This document shows, piece after piece, positions 1 to 11,560 of a stretch of DNA of 64,000 bases. Both the position numbers and the translations under genes were made by a program. Numbering within the stretch: the stretch's first letter is position 1; each line of letters begins with the position of its first letter. Location: assembly GCA_016169945.1 (NCBI GenBank), contig JADLSH010000388.1, positions 7,886,501 through 7,950,500 of the forward strand. The letters run 5' to 3'. A model generated the notes under the pieces. It had not been told where the DNA came from. It was given only the letters and a program-made list of their open reading frames with translations, and ran no database searches. Origin of the DNA: Trachythela sp. YZ-2020 (lineage: Eukaryota; Cnidaria; Anthozoa; Malacalcyonacea; Clavulariidae).

Positions 1-2900
1 GATAACTATTAGGAGTGATGACGCATAAATATAGTATAGTTTGAGACAAAATGTTGGTTATTTTGAAGCGTGGACCACTTACGATTAACTACTCGTGGAA
101 AGAGCATAAAGGGATCAGTTGGCGAGCGGGGTGCTATGGGCGAGAAAGGAAGAGATGGTTTAGCTGGTGCTTGGGGTGATCCAGTCATCCAGATGCAGTT
201 GGTCCAGAGTGTGTCAAGGTGAACAAGGTTCCCCATGTTTGGCTGGTTCTGCTGGAGCTCCTGGAGCAGAATTTTGGTTATTTTGAAGCCTGCACCACTT
301 ACGATTAACTAACCGTTGGAAAGAGCGTATCATTTTGCAGAATGTATGAAAGGTTTAAAAAATCCTATAGAATAGTGGCGGAGAAAATTATGACTTAACA
401 AATGTTTCTTGACCGTGCGCTGTATTGAATTAGTGATAACTATTAGGAGTGATGATGCGTAAATATAGTATAGTTTGAGACAAAATTTTGGTTATTTTGA
501 AGCCTGCATCACTTACGATTAACTAACCGTTGGAAAGAGCATATAATTTTGTAGAATATATGTAAGTTTAAAAAGTCCTATAGAATAGCTGCTGAGAAAA
601 TTGTAGTTTAACAAAAGGTTCTTGACCTCGGGATGTATTGAATTATATAGTGCGCACAGTGCTAATAAGGTATAGTTTGAGACAGGATTTTGGTTATTTT
701 GAAGTATGCACCACTCACGATTAACTAACCGTTGGAAAGAGCATATCATTTTGTAGAATATAATTATGTAAGTTTTCAAAAATCCTATAGAATAGCGGCT
801 GAGAAAATTGTAGATTAACACACAGGTCTTGACCGCGGGCATAAGTGAATTATATAGTGCGCGCAGTACTAATAATGTACAGTTTTGAGACAGAATTTTG
901 GTTATTTTGAAGCCTGCACCACTTACGATAAACTAACTGTTGGAAAGAACATATAATTGTGTAGAATATATGTAAGTTTTAAAAAATCCTATAGAATAGC
1001 GGCAGAGAAAATATAACTTACAAATGTTCCTTGACAGCGTGCTGTATTGAATTAGTGATAACTATTAGGAGTGATGTTGTGTAAATATAGTATAGTCGAG
1101 ACAGAATTTTGGTTATTTTGAAGCCTGCACCACTTACGATTAACTAACTGTTGGAAAGAGCATATCATTTTGTAGAATATATGTAAGTTTTAAAAAATCC
1201 TATAGAATAGCGGCAGAGAAAATATAACTTACAAATGTTCCTTGACAGCGTGCTGTATTGAATTAGTGATAACTATTAGGAGTGATGATGCGTAAATATA
1301 GTATAGTTTGAGACAAAATTTTGGTTATTTTGAAGCCTGCATCACTTACGATTGACTAACCGTTGGAAAGAGCATATAATTTTGTAGAATATATGTAAGT
1401 TTAAAAAGTCCTATAGAATAGCTGCTGAGAAAATTGTAGTTTAACAAAAAGTTCTTGACCTCGGGATGTATTGAATTATATAGTGCGCACAGTGCTAATA
1501 AGGTATAGTTTGAGACAGGATTTTGGTTATTTTGAAGTATGCACCACTCACGATTAACTAACCGTTGGAAAGAGCATATCATTTTGTAGAATATAATTAT
1601 GTAAGTTTTCAAAAATCCTATAGAATAGCGGCTGAGAAAATTGTAGATTAACACACAGGTCTTGACCGCAGGCATAAGTGAATTATATAGTGCGCACAGT
1701 ACTAATAATGTACAGTTTGAGACAGAATTTTGGTTATTTTGAAGCCTGCACCACTTACGATAAACTAACTGTTGGAAAGAACATATAATTGTGTAGAATA
1801 TATGTAAGTTTTAAAAAATCCTATAGAATAGCGGCAGAGAAAATATAACTTACAAATGTTCCTTGACAGCGTGCTGTATTGAATTAGTGATAACTATTAG
1901 GAGTGATGTTGCGTAAATATAGTATAGTCGAGACAGAATTTTGGTTATTTTGAAGCCTGCACCACTTACGATTAACTAACTGTTGGAAAGAGGATATCAT
2001 TTTGTAGAATATATGTAAGTTTTAAAAAATCCTATAGAATGGTGGCTGAGAAAATTGTAGTTTAACACATGGATCTTGACCGTGGGAATAAGTTAATTAT
2101 ATAGTGTGCGCAGTACTAATAATGTACAGTTTGAGACAGAATTTTGGTTATTTTGAAGCATGCACCACTTACGATTAACTAACCGTTGGAAAGAACATAT
2201 AATTGTGTAGAATATATGTAAGTTTTAAAAAATCCTATAGAATAGCGGCAGAGAAAATGATAACTTAACAAATTTTATTGACCGCCGCTGTATTCAATTA
2301 GTGATAACTATTAGGAGTGATGTTGCGTAAATATAGTATAGTCGAGACAGAATTTTGGTTATTTTGAAGCCTGCACCACTTACTATTTTAACTAACCGTT
2401 GGAAAGGGCAAATAATTTTGTAGAATATATGAACGTTTTAAAAAATCCTATAGAATAACGGCTGAGAAAATTGTAGATTAACACACAGGTTTTCACCGCG
2501 GAATAAGTAAATTATGTAGTGCACGCTCTGGTAATAAGGTATAGTTTGAGACAGAATTTTGGTTGTTTTGAAGTCTGCACCACTTACGAGTAACTAACCG
2601 TTGGAAAGGGCGTATCATTTTGTAGAAAATGTTGAAGTTTTAAAAAATCCTATTAAATAGCGGCGTAGGCAATGATAATTTAACAAATGGTTCTTGACTG
2701 CACGCTGTATTGAATTAGTGTTAACTATTTATGGATGACGATGCGTTAATAGAGTACAGTTTGAGACAAAATTTCAATTGTTTTGAAGTTGGTACCACTT
2801 GCGAGTAACTGACCTTGGAAAGAGCATGTAAATGTGTCGAGAAATTTAAGCCGAGAAATTTAAGATTTTAACACAATGTTCTTGATATCTTGGTGTAATT
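1..2900. repeat. ~207-bp satellite array with four-monomer higher-order structure
   Basis: About 14 head-to-tail monomers are marked by the recurring word TTGGTTATTTTGAAG at roughly 272, 488, 691, 898, 1106, 1320, 1523, 1729, 1938, 2144, 2354 and 2561, which gives spacings of 203-217 bp. Monomers differ by small indels, and the stretch around 490-1100 recurs around 1320-1940 nearly base for base, an offset of about 830 bp or four monomers. The last monomers, after about 2560, are increasingly diverged. Minus-strand open frames at 519-842 and 1346-1675 are satellite by-products, not genes. The array continues off the left edge of the window. Confidence 0.93.
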
Positions 2901-3736
2901 ATTCACTCTATTTAATGGGGTGAAGCGTTGGTATAAAATAGCCTTCCTTGGTTGTATTTTAAATTATTTTAGACTTTTGTGTCTAAAAACACGAAGCAAA
3001 TGAATTCAGATATATTTTATATCTATAGAAAGGAGAGAAATTGTTATATTTATTATGGAATGTTTGAGTGATGGTAATGAGTTTGTTCACAGCAGGGGTG
3101 ATTTATGTTGTGATTGAATTTGTGACCAATATGGTGTTGAATATCGTGTTGAGACGAATCGTGCATACTTTCCATTGGTGAATTATTAAGCAGTCGAGGA
3201 CAATTGTCAGCTCAAGGATAAAATCGCTTTGTTGCGTGATTTTTAAAGACCAACTCAAAGACTGGACTCAGGTATTTAATACTTTCTATTTTTCTAAAAT
3301 GTTCCAATTTGCCAACGACAATGTTCAGGGAAGGGTCAAATTTATGTTTGTGCCAAATATGTGTGATAAATACACAGCTAAATGATATTTTGCTATTAAA
3401 TTTTCTGTGTTTGTATAAAGTGAACAATATATCTAAAAAAATAGATACACAAGCGTACAGGTATGCTAAGCGTGCATGTATCTGCTCATGATGATGCCAC
3501 AGTTGCCCATGAAGGAGTAATATTCAACAATAGGCACTTTTCGTAATTATGGGCGCCATTTTACAAAGGGGGCAAACACAATAAAGCAACAATAGCATGA
3601 CTCTAGGGACAAGTATTCTCATTGGGAAAAGGTCTTATATCTATATATCTTATCAAATATAAGAGAAATGCATAAATATTACATCAAAACTGATGCTATG
3701 AACAGCAAATATTTTTACTTGACACCATTTTTTTAT
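2900..3736. other. AT-rich intergenic spacer, no gene seen
   Basis: No recognisable coding exon, RNA gene or repeat was found here. Open frames are short and have no family resemblance. Confidence 0.5.
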
Positions 3737-4112
3737 GGGGCTTAGGTGGTGCAATCGTCAGAGCACACGCCTTTCACCTCTGATATTGTGGGTTCGAGTC
3801 CCGTTGGGGACAACTTATGATAGCTATGTGAAAAGAGTTTGTCAACGCTCTGCTGAAAGTCATGGGTTTTCTCCGGGTACTCCGGTTTCCTCCCACAGGG
3901 AATGTTGACAGGGTGGGTTGGGTTTAAACCCAAACTGGCCCTTCCACCGTAGCTGTGCTCCATGGTGGCGTGCAAAAGGTGGCTGCCATATGCACCTAGG
4001 AAAGCCTTTGACTTGGTCACATTGAGCTGTGTCCTTTGCAATTCAGCTTAGCTTTCAGCTGCAAGTAAGGATAATAAGCACACCCCCCTTACTTACTTAC
4101 TTACTTACTTTA
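3737..4112 (+). repeat. tRNA-derived SINE (family 1), near full length
   Basis: The head resembles a tRNA, with a good RNA polymerase III B box (GGTTCGAGTCC near 3792) and an A-box-like stretch near 3745. A central block rich in TCCGG and TTTCCTCC words (about 3868-3895) resembles conserved central domains known from invertebrate SINEs, although I cannot name the superfamily. The element ends in a (CTTA)n tail at about 4086-4110. A truncated relative lies at 43078-43136. Confidence 0.75.
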
Positions 4113-4500
4113 ACATCAAGAAATTATGCTATTTCATGTTTACCGTAATCTTTGTAGCTAGCCATTTTCAATGCCCAATTGATGTAGCGGCTCTAACAAG
4201 GTCTGCTGTGGTTGGTTAATAGGGCTGCCAAAGGAAGTTAAATATTAATAATAGACTGATGGAATTTCTATTATGTTATATTATATCATTTATAAAGGGT
4301 ACTGCATGGTTTTCTTTGTCCCATACAAAATTGTTATCATTCTTTATAGCACTTTTGGCAACAACTGATTGGTATGGTGCAACATGCCTGCAGATTCTAT
4401 TTTGTGATGGTAGCCAATCTTCAAATGGGGCTAGGCTATGCTGTGGGGGTAAGGTACAAATTATTTTTGCAGTAGTTGGCCATTTATAACTCCATGTTTA
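4113..4500. other. Intergenic spacer, nothing recognised
   Basis: No gene or clear repeat is visible between the SINE tail and the ~154-bp satellite. Confidence 0.4.
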
Positions 4501-5878
4501 CATGGCAGGGATGGGCATCAGAGCTATCCTGTTTGTTTAACACGGCCAGGAATAACCAACCCAACTCTCACTCACTTTTCCAAGTCACTTCAGCTTGATT
4601 TTTGCGGTCATGCAAAATAAACTGCAGAAAGCTCCCAAAGATGACTTACGATATATAGACCACTTTCATAATTCAGATGAGTTTAAATATTCTTTTATGT
4701 GCATCTTAATAAGCCTCATTGACCTAATTCAAGTTAATAAATTATATTCAATTTCAGTCACAGAAACGAGGCTGATAAGACTTATTAAGATGCACATAAA
4801 ATAATATTTAAACTCATCTGAATTATGAAAGTGGTCTATATATGATCACAAACGATTCAAACTGTCATTCATTTTTCCAAGTCTCTTTAACAGGTTGATC
4901 TTTCTCGCCGGTCCTGCAAAACAAAACTGCGGAAAGCTCCTTCCAACCATTACATTGTCTGCTTGCGGGCATAGAGCAATCTGTTTGTTTAACAGGACCA
5001 GGAATAACTGAGCCAAACTGTCATTCACTTTTCCAAGTCACTTCAGGTTGATCTTTCTCGCCGGTCCTGCAAAATAAACTGCGGAGAAGCTCCTTCCAAC
5101 CATTGGATCGTCCGCTTGCGGGCATAGAGCAATCTGTTCGTTTAACACGACCAGGAATAACTGAGCCAAACTGTCATTAACTTTTCCAATTCACTTCAGG
5201 TTGATCTTTCTCGCCGGTCCTGCAAATAAACTGCGGAGAAGCTCCTTCCAACCATTGGATCGTCCGCTTGCGGGCATAGAGCAATCTGTTTGTTTAACAG
5301 GACCAGGAATAACTGAGCCAAACTGTCATTCACTTTTCCAAGTCACTTCAGGTTGATCTTTCTCGCCGGTCCTGCAAATAAACTGCGGAGAAGCTCCTTC
5401 CAACCATTGGATCGTCCGCTTGCGGGCATAGAGCAATCTGTTCGTTTAACACGACCAGGAATAACTGAGCCAAACTGTCATTCACTTTTCCAATTCACTT
5501 CAGGTTGATCTTTCTCGCCGGTCCTGCAAAATAAACTGCGGAGAAGCTCCTTCCAACCATTGGATCGTCCGCTTGCGGGCATAGAGCAATCTGTTTGTTT
5601 AACACGACCAGGAATAACTGAGCCAAACTGTCATTCACTTTTCCAAGTCACTTCAGGTTGATCTTTCTGGCCGGTCGTGCAAAATAAACTGCAGTGAGCT
5701 CCTTCCAACCAGATGGATCGTCCGCTTGCGGGCATAGAGCAATCGTTTGTTTAACACGACCAGGAATAACTGAGCCAAACTGTCATTGACTTTTCCAAGT
5801 CACTTCAGGTTGATCGGCTTTCTGGCTGTCCTGCAAAATAAACTGCTGTAAGCTCCTTCCAACCAGTGGATCGTCCGC
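4500..5878. repeat. ~154-bp satellite array, about eight copies
   Basis: Repeats are marked by GGTTGATCTTTCTCGCCGGT near 4893, 5046, 5201, 5350, 5503 and 5658, with diverged versions before and after. Copies between 4990 and 5700 are almost identical, while the first (about 4520-4650) is diverged. The array ends abruptly at 5879 in sequence shared with the BEL/Pao-like fragment at 9130-9180. The array may therefore have grown next to, or from the edge of, that element. Confidence 0.9.
4652..4843. mobile_element. Palindromic MITE inserted in the first satellite copy
   Basis: Long inverted repeats of about 65-70 bp start with GACCACTTTCATAATTC at 4658 and end with the complementary sequence at 4836. 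TATATA flanks both ends, which fits a TA-type target duplication. There is no coding capacity. The element splits the oldest satellite unit, so it inserted after that unit existed. Confidence 0.8.
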
Positions 5879-6857
5879 TTGCGGCCAACTTTTCCCTTTG
5901 GGTTTTGCCGGGTGCTTCTTAATCGTGCGCTTGCTCTCATCCGAGATTTCAATTTGCTAGTGATCCAAGAAATCATATTTACCAAGGTGGCTTCGCTCTT
6001 TGTACTTTCAAGGTCATCTGAAAACATTTTCTGTTTGACCAGTGCAAGCATATGGTTGTTGTTGTCCATGTCGTTTTCGCGGCCGACCCCATTCAACCTA
6101 TTAAAACTTCGATATTCCTCACTTCTTTGATAGGCATAAATTGTGAAATGTCCGGTGTTATCATATCTGCCATAAACCGTGGGTCACCATATACTAAATT
6201 TAAGTATTCCCAGGCTGCATCATCTATCCCTTTGATCCTATCCAGTAGTTTCCCTTGGAGGCTCGGTCTTAAAATTATAATCGCATCCCGTTTTACATAT
6301 CTTGCTTCGATAGTATGCTTGAAGTTAGCTTTGAAGATTGCATAAGGTTTTACCTCTGTGAATCTGGGTAGCTTGGGTTTTTCCATTTGAAAATCGCATT
6401 CATTGTTGCTGGTGCTTGGGGTACTGTGTTTTCAGATGCAATCCAGGTGGAGATGTGGGGCTCTCTGGCCTGGGGGGTATATTTTGATTGTTTTCCTCTG
6501 TATTTGATGCTGTTTCAAGTATTTGATGTTGTAGCACTTTTACTTCCGGCTCTGTCTCAGGCCCCTGAATCCCCTGCTTATCCTTTGTACTCATTATGTT
6601 GTATATAATCCTCTGTATCAATTTTTAACCGAAGAAACTTTCTTGAACATCAACAAGCCATTTTTCCTCATCTTCTAATTGTTTCTCGTCCTCAAGATCT
6701 GAACACGCCTCTGTATATATAGATTAAGCGACTTTCTTACCACTTCAGCTGAGCGGTATATTTTTGTTTTTCCGAAACACGTCAGGGCAGCTTTCCTATT
6801 TCTCTTTTTAATTTTACCTTTTTTAATGATTTCTGCCGTATTTTCGGTGTCACACAT
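5879..6857 (-). pseudogene. BEL/Pao-like retrotransposon gag fragment (copy A)
   Basis: The minus-strand translation gives pieces of a gag protein of the DUF1759 type found in BEL/Pao elements. A lysine/arginine-rich N-terminal block lies at about 6857-6675 (KAALTCFGK), a core with KPKLPRFT and LRPSLQGKLLD lies at 6386-6093, and a continuation lies at 6096-5879. The frame is broken several times, so this is a decayed copy and not a working gene. No protease, reverse transcriptase or LTR was identified. It shares high identity with copies B and C. Confidence 0.72.
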
Positions 6858-7011
6858 AGTTCATAAACATTAGATTAACCAAAGTACAGTATCACAACAA
6901 TCTTGAGAAATCGAATTGTGCATGTTGTATCAGGTCAGCATAGAATACTTCCAAATCCATATAGGCCTAGTTAATGTTTTTATTCGATCGAAATACAAAT
7001 TAAAAGACAAA

Positions 7012-7070
7012 GTACATTATAGGTTTAGGTGGATGGATTTTTCGAGTGAAATAATATATACAATACTTTA
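7012..7070 (-). repeat. Partial tRNA-SINE (family 2) tail
   Basis: This short minus-strand stretch (TTTAGGTGGATGGATTTTTC on the plus strand) matches the 3' part of the family-2 SINEs at 8051-8200 and 56965-57105. The tRNA head is absent. It abuts the large microsatellite on its right. Confidence 0.5.
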
Positions 7071-7512
7071 TCTATATACTTATATACTTATATACTTATA
7101 TACTTATATACTTACATACTTACATACTTACATACTTACATACTTACATACTTACATACTTACATACTTACATACTTACATACTACATACTACATACTAC
7201 ATACTACATACTACATACTACATACTACATACTACATACTACATACTACATACTACATACTACATACTACATACTACATACTACATACTACATACTACAT
7301 ACTACATACATACTACATACTATATACTATATACTATATACTACATACTACATACTACATACTACATACTACATACTACATACTACATACTACATACTAC
7401 ATACTACATACTACATACTACATACTACATACTACATACTACATACTACATACTACATACTACATACTACATACTACATACTACATACTACATACTACAT
7501 ACTACATACTTA
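7070..7512. repeat. Compound microsatellite: 8-bp then 7-bp units
   Basis: An ATACTTAT/ACATACTT 8-bp repeat (about 7070-7180) changes into a nearly perfect ACATACT 7-bp repeat (about 7180-7510), interrupted once near 7305-7340 by TACTATA units. The 215-residue plus-strand open frame across it is repeat-encoded and not a gene. Confidence 0.95.
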
Positions 7513-7682
7513 TATATATATACTATATATATGGTATATAGTAGCTATATAGTATTTTTATAGACTATAGACGATAAAGTAAAAACCGTTTGCAGAGTGC
7601 TCAATGGAGAACCAGAGCATATTATAGTTAAAATTCAGAGATTCAACAGTTTTGAATAGACATTTTATTACTAGTTAGTTTC

Positions 7683-7734
7683 GTTATATATATAGTTATA
7701 TATATACAGTTATATATATATAGTTAAAATTCAG

Positions 7735-7760
<26 letters not shown>
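7683..7760. repeat. AT-rich dinucleotide microsatellite
   Basis: Runs of TATATA are interspersed with AGTTA words and directly precede the mariner-like MITE, whose TA target preference fits this site. Confidence 0.8.
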
Positions 7761-7763
<3 letters not shown>

Positions 7764-7765
<2 letters not shown>

Positions 7766-8040
7766 GCCAATTCAAAAAAGGTTGTCCTTCAAAATATCTT
7801 AAACCTTACATATTGAGCGTGCAAGGTATGACGGGTATTACTTATTTGGAGCCTTAGATTGGACATTAGCTTAGTAAACCAAATATCCCTACATCGTAAG
7901 TGTTTATTATATGCCCTTGCATTGTTACAAAGCACATTTCCCGAGTTAAAGGCTCTAAATAGGAAGTTATCCATCATCCCTTGCGCGCTCAATGTTTAAG
8001 GTTTAAGATTTTTGTAGGACAACCTTCTTTGAATTGGCTG
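7764..8040. mobile_element. Tc1/mariner-like MITE, 277 bp
   Basis: Imperfect terminal inverted repeats of about 60 bp begin CAGCCAATTCAAA and end TTTGAATTGGCTG. The element sits in a (TA)n tract with TA directly after the right end. There is no transposase frame. Both the ends and the TA context are typical of non-autonomous Tc1/mariner derivatives, but the family assignment is inference. Confidence 0.78.
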
Positions 8041-8050
8041 TATATATATA

Positions 8051-8200
8051 TATCGGAATCGCATGGCCGCAGGTTCAATTCCTGTCGGAGGACATAGAGT
8101 TGCATTCTTCGCAGACGTTCCCGTTCAGGTCTAAAATATTGTATATATTATTTTACTCCAAATATCCATCCACCTAAACCTTTCTACCTTAATTTCAATC
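8051..8200 (+). repeat. tRNA-derived SINE (family 2), 5'-truncated
   Basis: It starts within a tRNA-like head (CGGAATCGCATGGCCGCAGG, then B box GGTTCAATTCC at about 8072) and continues with a body shared with copies at 56965-57105 (+) and 23500-23691 (-). The A-box half is missing. Confidence 0.68.
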
Positions 8201-8249
8201 GAGTGAGATGCAGAAGTGAACATCTTGTAAAGTACATTAAAGTATAATA

Positions 8250-8745
8250 TATCTGGGTAGCTTGGGGTTTTCCATTTGAAAATTGCATCGATTGTTGCTT
8301 GTGCTTGGGGTGGGCTCTCTGGCCTTGGGGGTATATTTTAATTGTTTTCCTCTATATTTGATGCTGTTTCAATTGTATTTGATGTTGTAGCACTTTCAAT
8401 GGGACTTGCTTCCGGGTCTGTCCCAGGCCCCTGAATCCCCTGCTTATTCTTTGTACTCCTTTGTTGTTGTATATAATCATCTGTATCAATTTTTAACCGA
8501 AGAAATGTTTCTTGAACATCAACAAGCCATTTTTCCTCATCCTCAAATTGTTTCTCGTCCTCAATAAGTAGTTTTAGCTGCTCATACTTCTGAAGTAAGA
8601 TCTGGACACGCCTGTATATATAGATTAAGCGACTTTCTTACCTCTTCAGTTGAGCGGTTTCCAGAGACTTTGGTAGCTAGTTACTCTTCTTCACCTCCAA
8701 CCTTTGCAATGGTAATTGTGACATCTTTTCCCTTAAGACCAAGCT
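8250..8745 (-). pseudogene. BEL/Pao-like gag fragment (copy B)
   Basis: This is near-identical to 6360-6760 of copy A, covering the gag N-terminal region on the minus strand, with extra sequence at 8570-8600 that copy A lacks. It is non-coding as it stands and lies directly beside copy C. Confidence 0.65.
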
Positions 8746-8750
8746 CTTCT

Positions 8751-9703
8751 TCAGCTTTCGATGCTCTTATTAGACTGACTTGGTTTTCCCCCAACATTCC
8801 GAGAAGCAATAAACTCAGCAGTAAATGTTGACCGGAGCGCTTCTTCTTTTATTGTGACTGAATAAATTACTGATGTATTAGCACCATGGAGATGCGGGTG
8901 ATGATAGAATTTACACTGTTGGCTGGCCATTGACCTTTTCATGACATTGTCGTCTACGAGAACAGGTGGAGACATGACCACGTCCAGCCATCTTCAAACC
9001 ACTAAAGCGTGCATGATTATCGTTCACACAGTTCAGGCGTTCAGTGGCATTCATAGCTGGGAATTTATGGCATTGATCAGTCCAATGTGTAGATGCTTTG
9101 CATAACAAACACTTAGGGTGATTCTCCTTTTCGGTTATGTTGCCAACCTTTCCCTTTGGGTTTTGCCAGATGCTTCTTAATCATGCGCTCGCTCTCATCC
9201 GAGATTTCATTTTGCCTAGCATATGGTTGTTGTCGATGTCGTTTTCGCAGCCGACCCCATTCAACCTATTAAAACTTTGTCTTACTAAATGCACCAAGTC
9301 ACAAAATCGATATTCCTCACTTCTTTGATAGGCATAAATTGTGAAATGTCCGGTGTTATCATATCTGCAAGGCTGCATCATAATAAGGACCTATCCCTTT
9401 GATCATATCCAGTAGCTTCCCTTGGAGGCTCGGTCTCAAAATTGTAATCGCATCCCGTTTTACATATCTTGCTTCGACAGTATGCTTGAAGTTGGCTTTG
9501 AAGATTGCATAAGGTTTTACGTCACCTGTGAATCTGGATAGCTTGGGTTTTTCCATTTGAAAATTGCATTGATTGTTGCTGGTGCTTGGGGTGCCTGTGT
9601 TTTCAGATGCCATCGGTCGAATTCCAGGTGGAATTGTGGGGCTTTCTGGCCGGGGGGGGTATATTTTTATTGTTTTAGATGCATCTAACTGATTAAACAA
9701 CAA
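8751..9703 (-). pseudogene. BEL/Pao-like gag fragment with zinc-knuckle region (copy C)
   Basis: From right to left on the minus strand, the DUF1759-type core (KPKLSRFTGDVKPYAIF) lies at 9703-9181. A cysteine/histidine-rich stretch (CKASTHWTDQCHKF, then HHPHLHG) lies at 9108-8870, resembling the zinc-knuckle segment of BEL/Pao gag. A short segment preceding a protease would follow, but no protease motif is seen. Frames change several times, so this copy is inactive. Confidence 0.7.
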
Positions 9704-9847
9704 ACCAATTGTGTGCTACACGTGCATTATATTGACATCCTGAAGAACATTGATCTCACGAAGGAGTACTGAAAGTATAGAAATGGGTGAGTTATTATAT
9801 ATATTTTAGCAGTATATTGATAAACATGTCACACATTCAATGCCTTG

Positions 9848-9957
9848 CATGTTTTTTTTTGTTTCAGAGCAATTACAGTTTGCCAATATCCATTTCTATT
9901 GAATGTTTTTTTTTTGTTTCAGAGCATTTACAGTTTGCCAATATCCATTTTTATTGA
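9848..9957. repeat. 56-bp tandem duplication
   Basis: Two adjacent near-identical copies each contain a T-run, TTTCAGAGCA and CAGTTTGCCAATATCCATTT. Apart from this, 9704-10090 shows nothing recognisable. Confidence 0.8.
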
Positions 9958-10095
9958 CACTCCAAGCGAAACGTTACATCCTGGAAAAAGACTCTGAATT
10001 GCAAATGATTGAAATAGCATGGGTAAATAATATTTCATTTATCAACAAATTCAGGAATTAATCTTGAAACTAAACTTTATAAAACCAAAATAGGA

Positions 10096-10440
10096 TTAAA
10101 GAACAGACATGCGAAAATAGGCACACCAGGAAAAATACAGGAGCAACTGACAGCTGAATTGCGAAGGACTGACGCAGCTCAAACGTGTCCGAGACGAGAG
10201 CTTACTAGGGCGCCTCCTGGTTGCACCATATATACGACTCATGTCTGATCGCGGAACAAAGCTAAGGTGAAAGGGTTGCTTTTGGTGAGGAAGAAAACCT
10301 TCATGAGTATACCCGGAGAAAAACCCTAGAAGCACAGGAGAGAACCAATCACAACTCTACTTACATGATTTTTCAGGGACATCAAGTCAGAGCTGGGTTG
10401 TCACCCATCAAGTAACAATACCCTGTCCTCGACGGAATGT
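10096..10440. repeat. Probable dispersed repeat of unknown family
   Basis: This GC-richer island contains CCCGGAGAAAAACCC and GGGTTGTCACCC words of the kind seen in invertebrate interspersed repeats. No second copy lies in the window, so the call rests on composition and resemblance only. The 79-residue minus-strand frame inside is not a recognised protein. Confidence 0.3.
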
Positions 10441-10834
10441 TTACATAGATATATTTTCAATTTCAGAGCCATCTGTCGTCAGCATGTTATTCTTGAATCG
10501 TCGGGTTCGAAGAGATAATTTAATTTCAGATTCTCTAAATGAGGTAGTGATCTAATGCTTTGATAATCTATAAATCAGAAGTTTTTGAAAGGGGCTATAT
10601 CGATCCTTGTATATTAAAACTGTAAATTGATTGACCTTTCCATTTTTTCGTTCGTTCGTTCGTTATTTTTTCATTCTTATTTCTTTTAACCTCCCTTCAA
10701 TCTTTCCTTCTTCAATCTTGCTTTTTTGTCATTCCTTTTGTTTCCCGATTCGCTCCTTTTTCGTTCCATTCTTCCTCTCTTTTCTTTCACGGTCAATCAG
10801 TTTCATTGTTCATTCCTTCCTGTCATTTTCCAGA

Positions 10835-10947
10835 TATTCTACAAAAGAAGAGACTTGAAAAAGAAACATAATGTGACATTTGTGGGTGAACCAGACAAGA
10901 CAGTAGTTGAAGACAAACTGACTATTGCATGTTTTACTGTTATTTAA
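10835..10947 (+). CDS. Possible terminal exon of an unidentified gene
   Basis: After a pyrimidine-rich tract ending TTTTCCAG, an open frame encodes a 37-residue stretch (IFYKRRDLKKKHNVTF followed by VGEPDKTVVEDKLT) ending in TAA at 10945-10947. AATAAA-type signals follow at about 10964-10990. The biased, charged composition looks coding, and a partial echo of the same DNA occurs at 11020-11060. I do not recognise the family and found no upstream exon, so this could equally be a processed-gene fragment. Confidence 0.3.
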
Positions 10948-11469
10948 TGTTAAATCTTGGCTCAATAAAATGAATAAATGCTCAATAAATACTTTAATCC
11001 GTTTTGTCTCCCACTGTACAAGATAAGACAGCAGTTGAAGACAAAACTGACCATTGCAATTTCAAATTCTGAGGGATTTGGTATTGATAGGTCCAGTTTT
11101 CTTGGATTAGAGAAAAACCATCCTGATAAAATCATGAAATTTTGTGTGGGCGAGCGTCAGCCGCAGTGTGATTGGAGTTTTTTTCATCCAATTTTGTTAA
11201 TTCAGTAAATGGACCTGCTCCAGGCACTGCTGAACCTGATTGGATTATTTTTTACCAAACACGTGTTAAGCACGTGTTTTACCCTTTTTGGTAACAAAAT
11301 GTGCGCACTTTTTCCATGTAGTGATGTAGGCGAATTGTAACCAAACGAGCTTGAATTTGACATCGGCATACTTTGTAAAACGCAACATTTTCCTTTGAAT
11401 CACTTTCGCTTAGCCATTTAGAAAATTCTAGCTTCAACTCCCACTCAGAGCGATATTACTGTCCGTTAA

Positions 11470-11560
11470 GGCTAGTTCTCATGGTGTGTTTTAAAATGCT
11501 TTGTCTGTCGGCAGAGAATACAATAGAATGAAATAGATCGGCGACATATGAGAACTAGCC
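11470..11560. mobile_element. Short palindromic MITE, ~91 bp
   Basis: Inverted ends GGCTAGTTCTCAT and ATGAGAACTAGCC enclose a short spacer. It is non-coding. Confidence 0.6.

Noticed and set aside
519..1675. Two near-identical ~108-residue minus-strand frames, MPAVKTCV start
   Set aside because: They are equivalent positions of satellite monomers in successive higher-order units, with no codon bias or family match.
7178..7510. Telomere-like 7-bp tandem array
   Set aside because: The unit ACATACT does not match known animal telomere repeats and changes gradually from a neighbouring 8-bp repeat, so it is a microsatellite.
6916..7563. 215-residue plus-strand open frame rich in Tyr, His and Thr
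   Set aside because: It translates a 7/8-bp microsatellite, and its composition follows the repeat unit.
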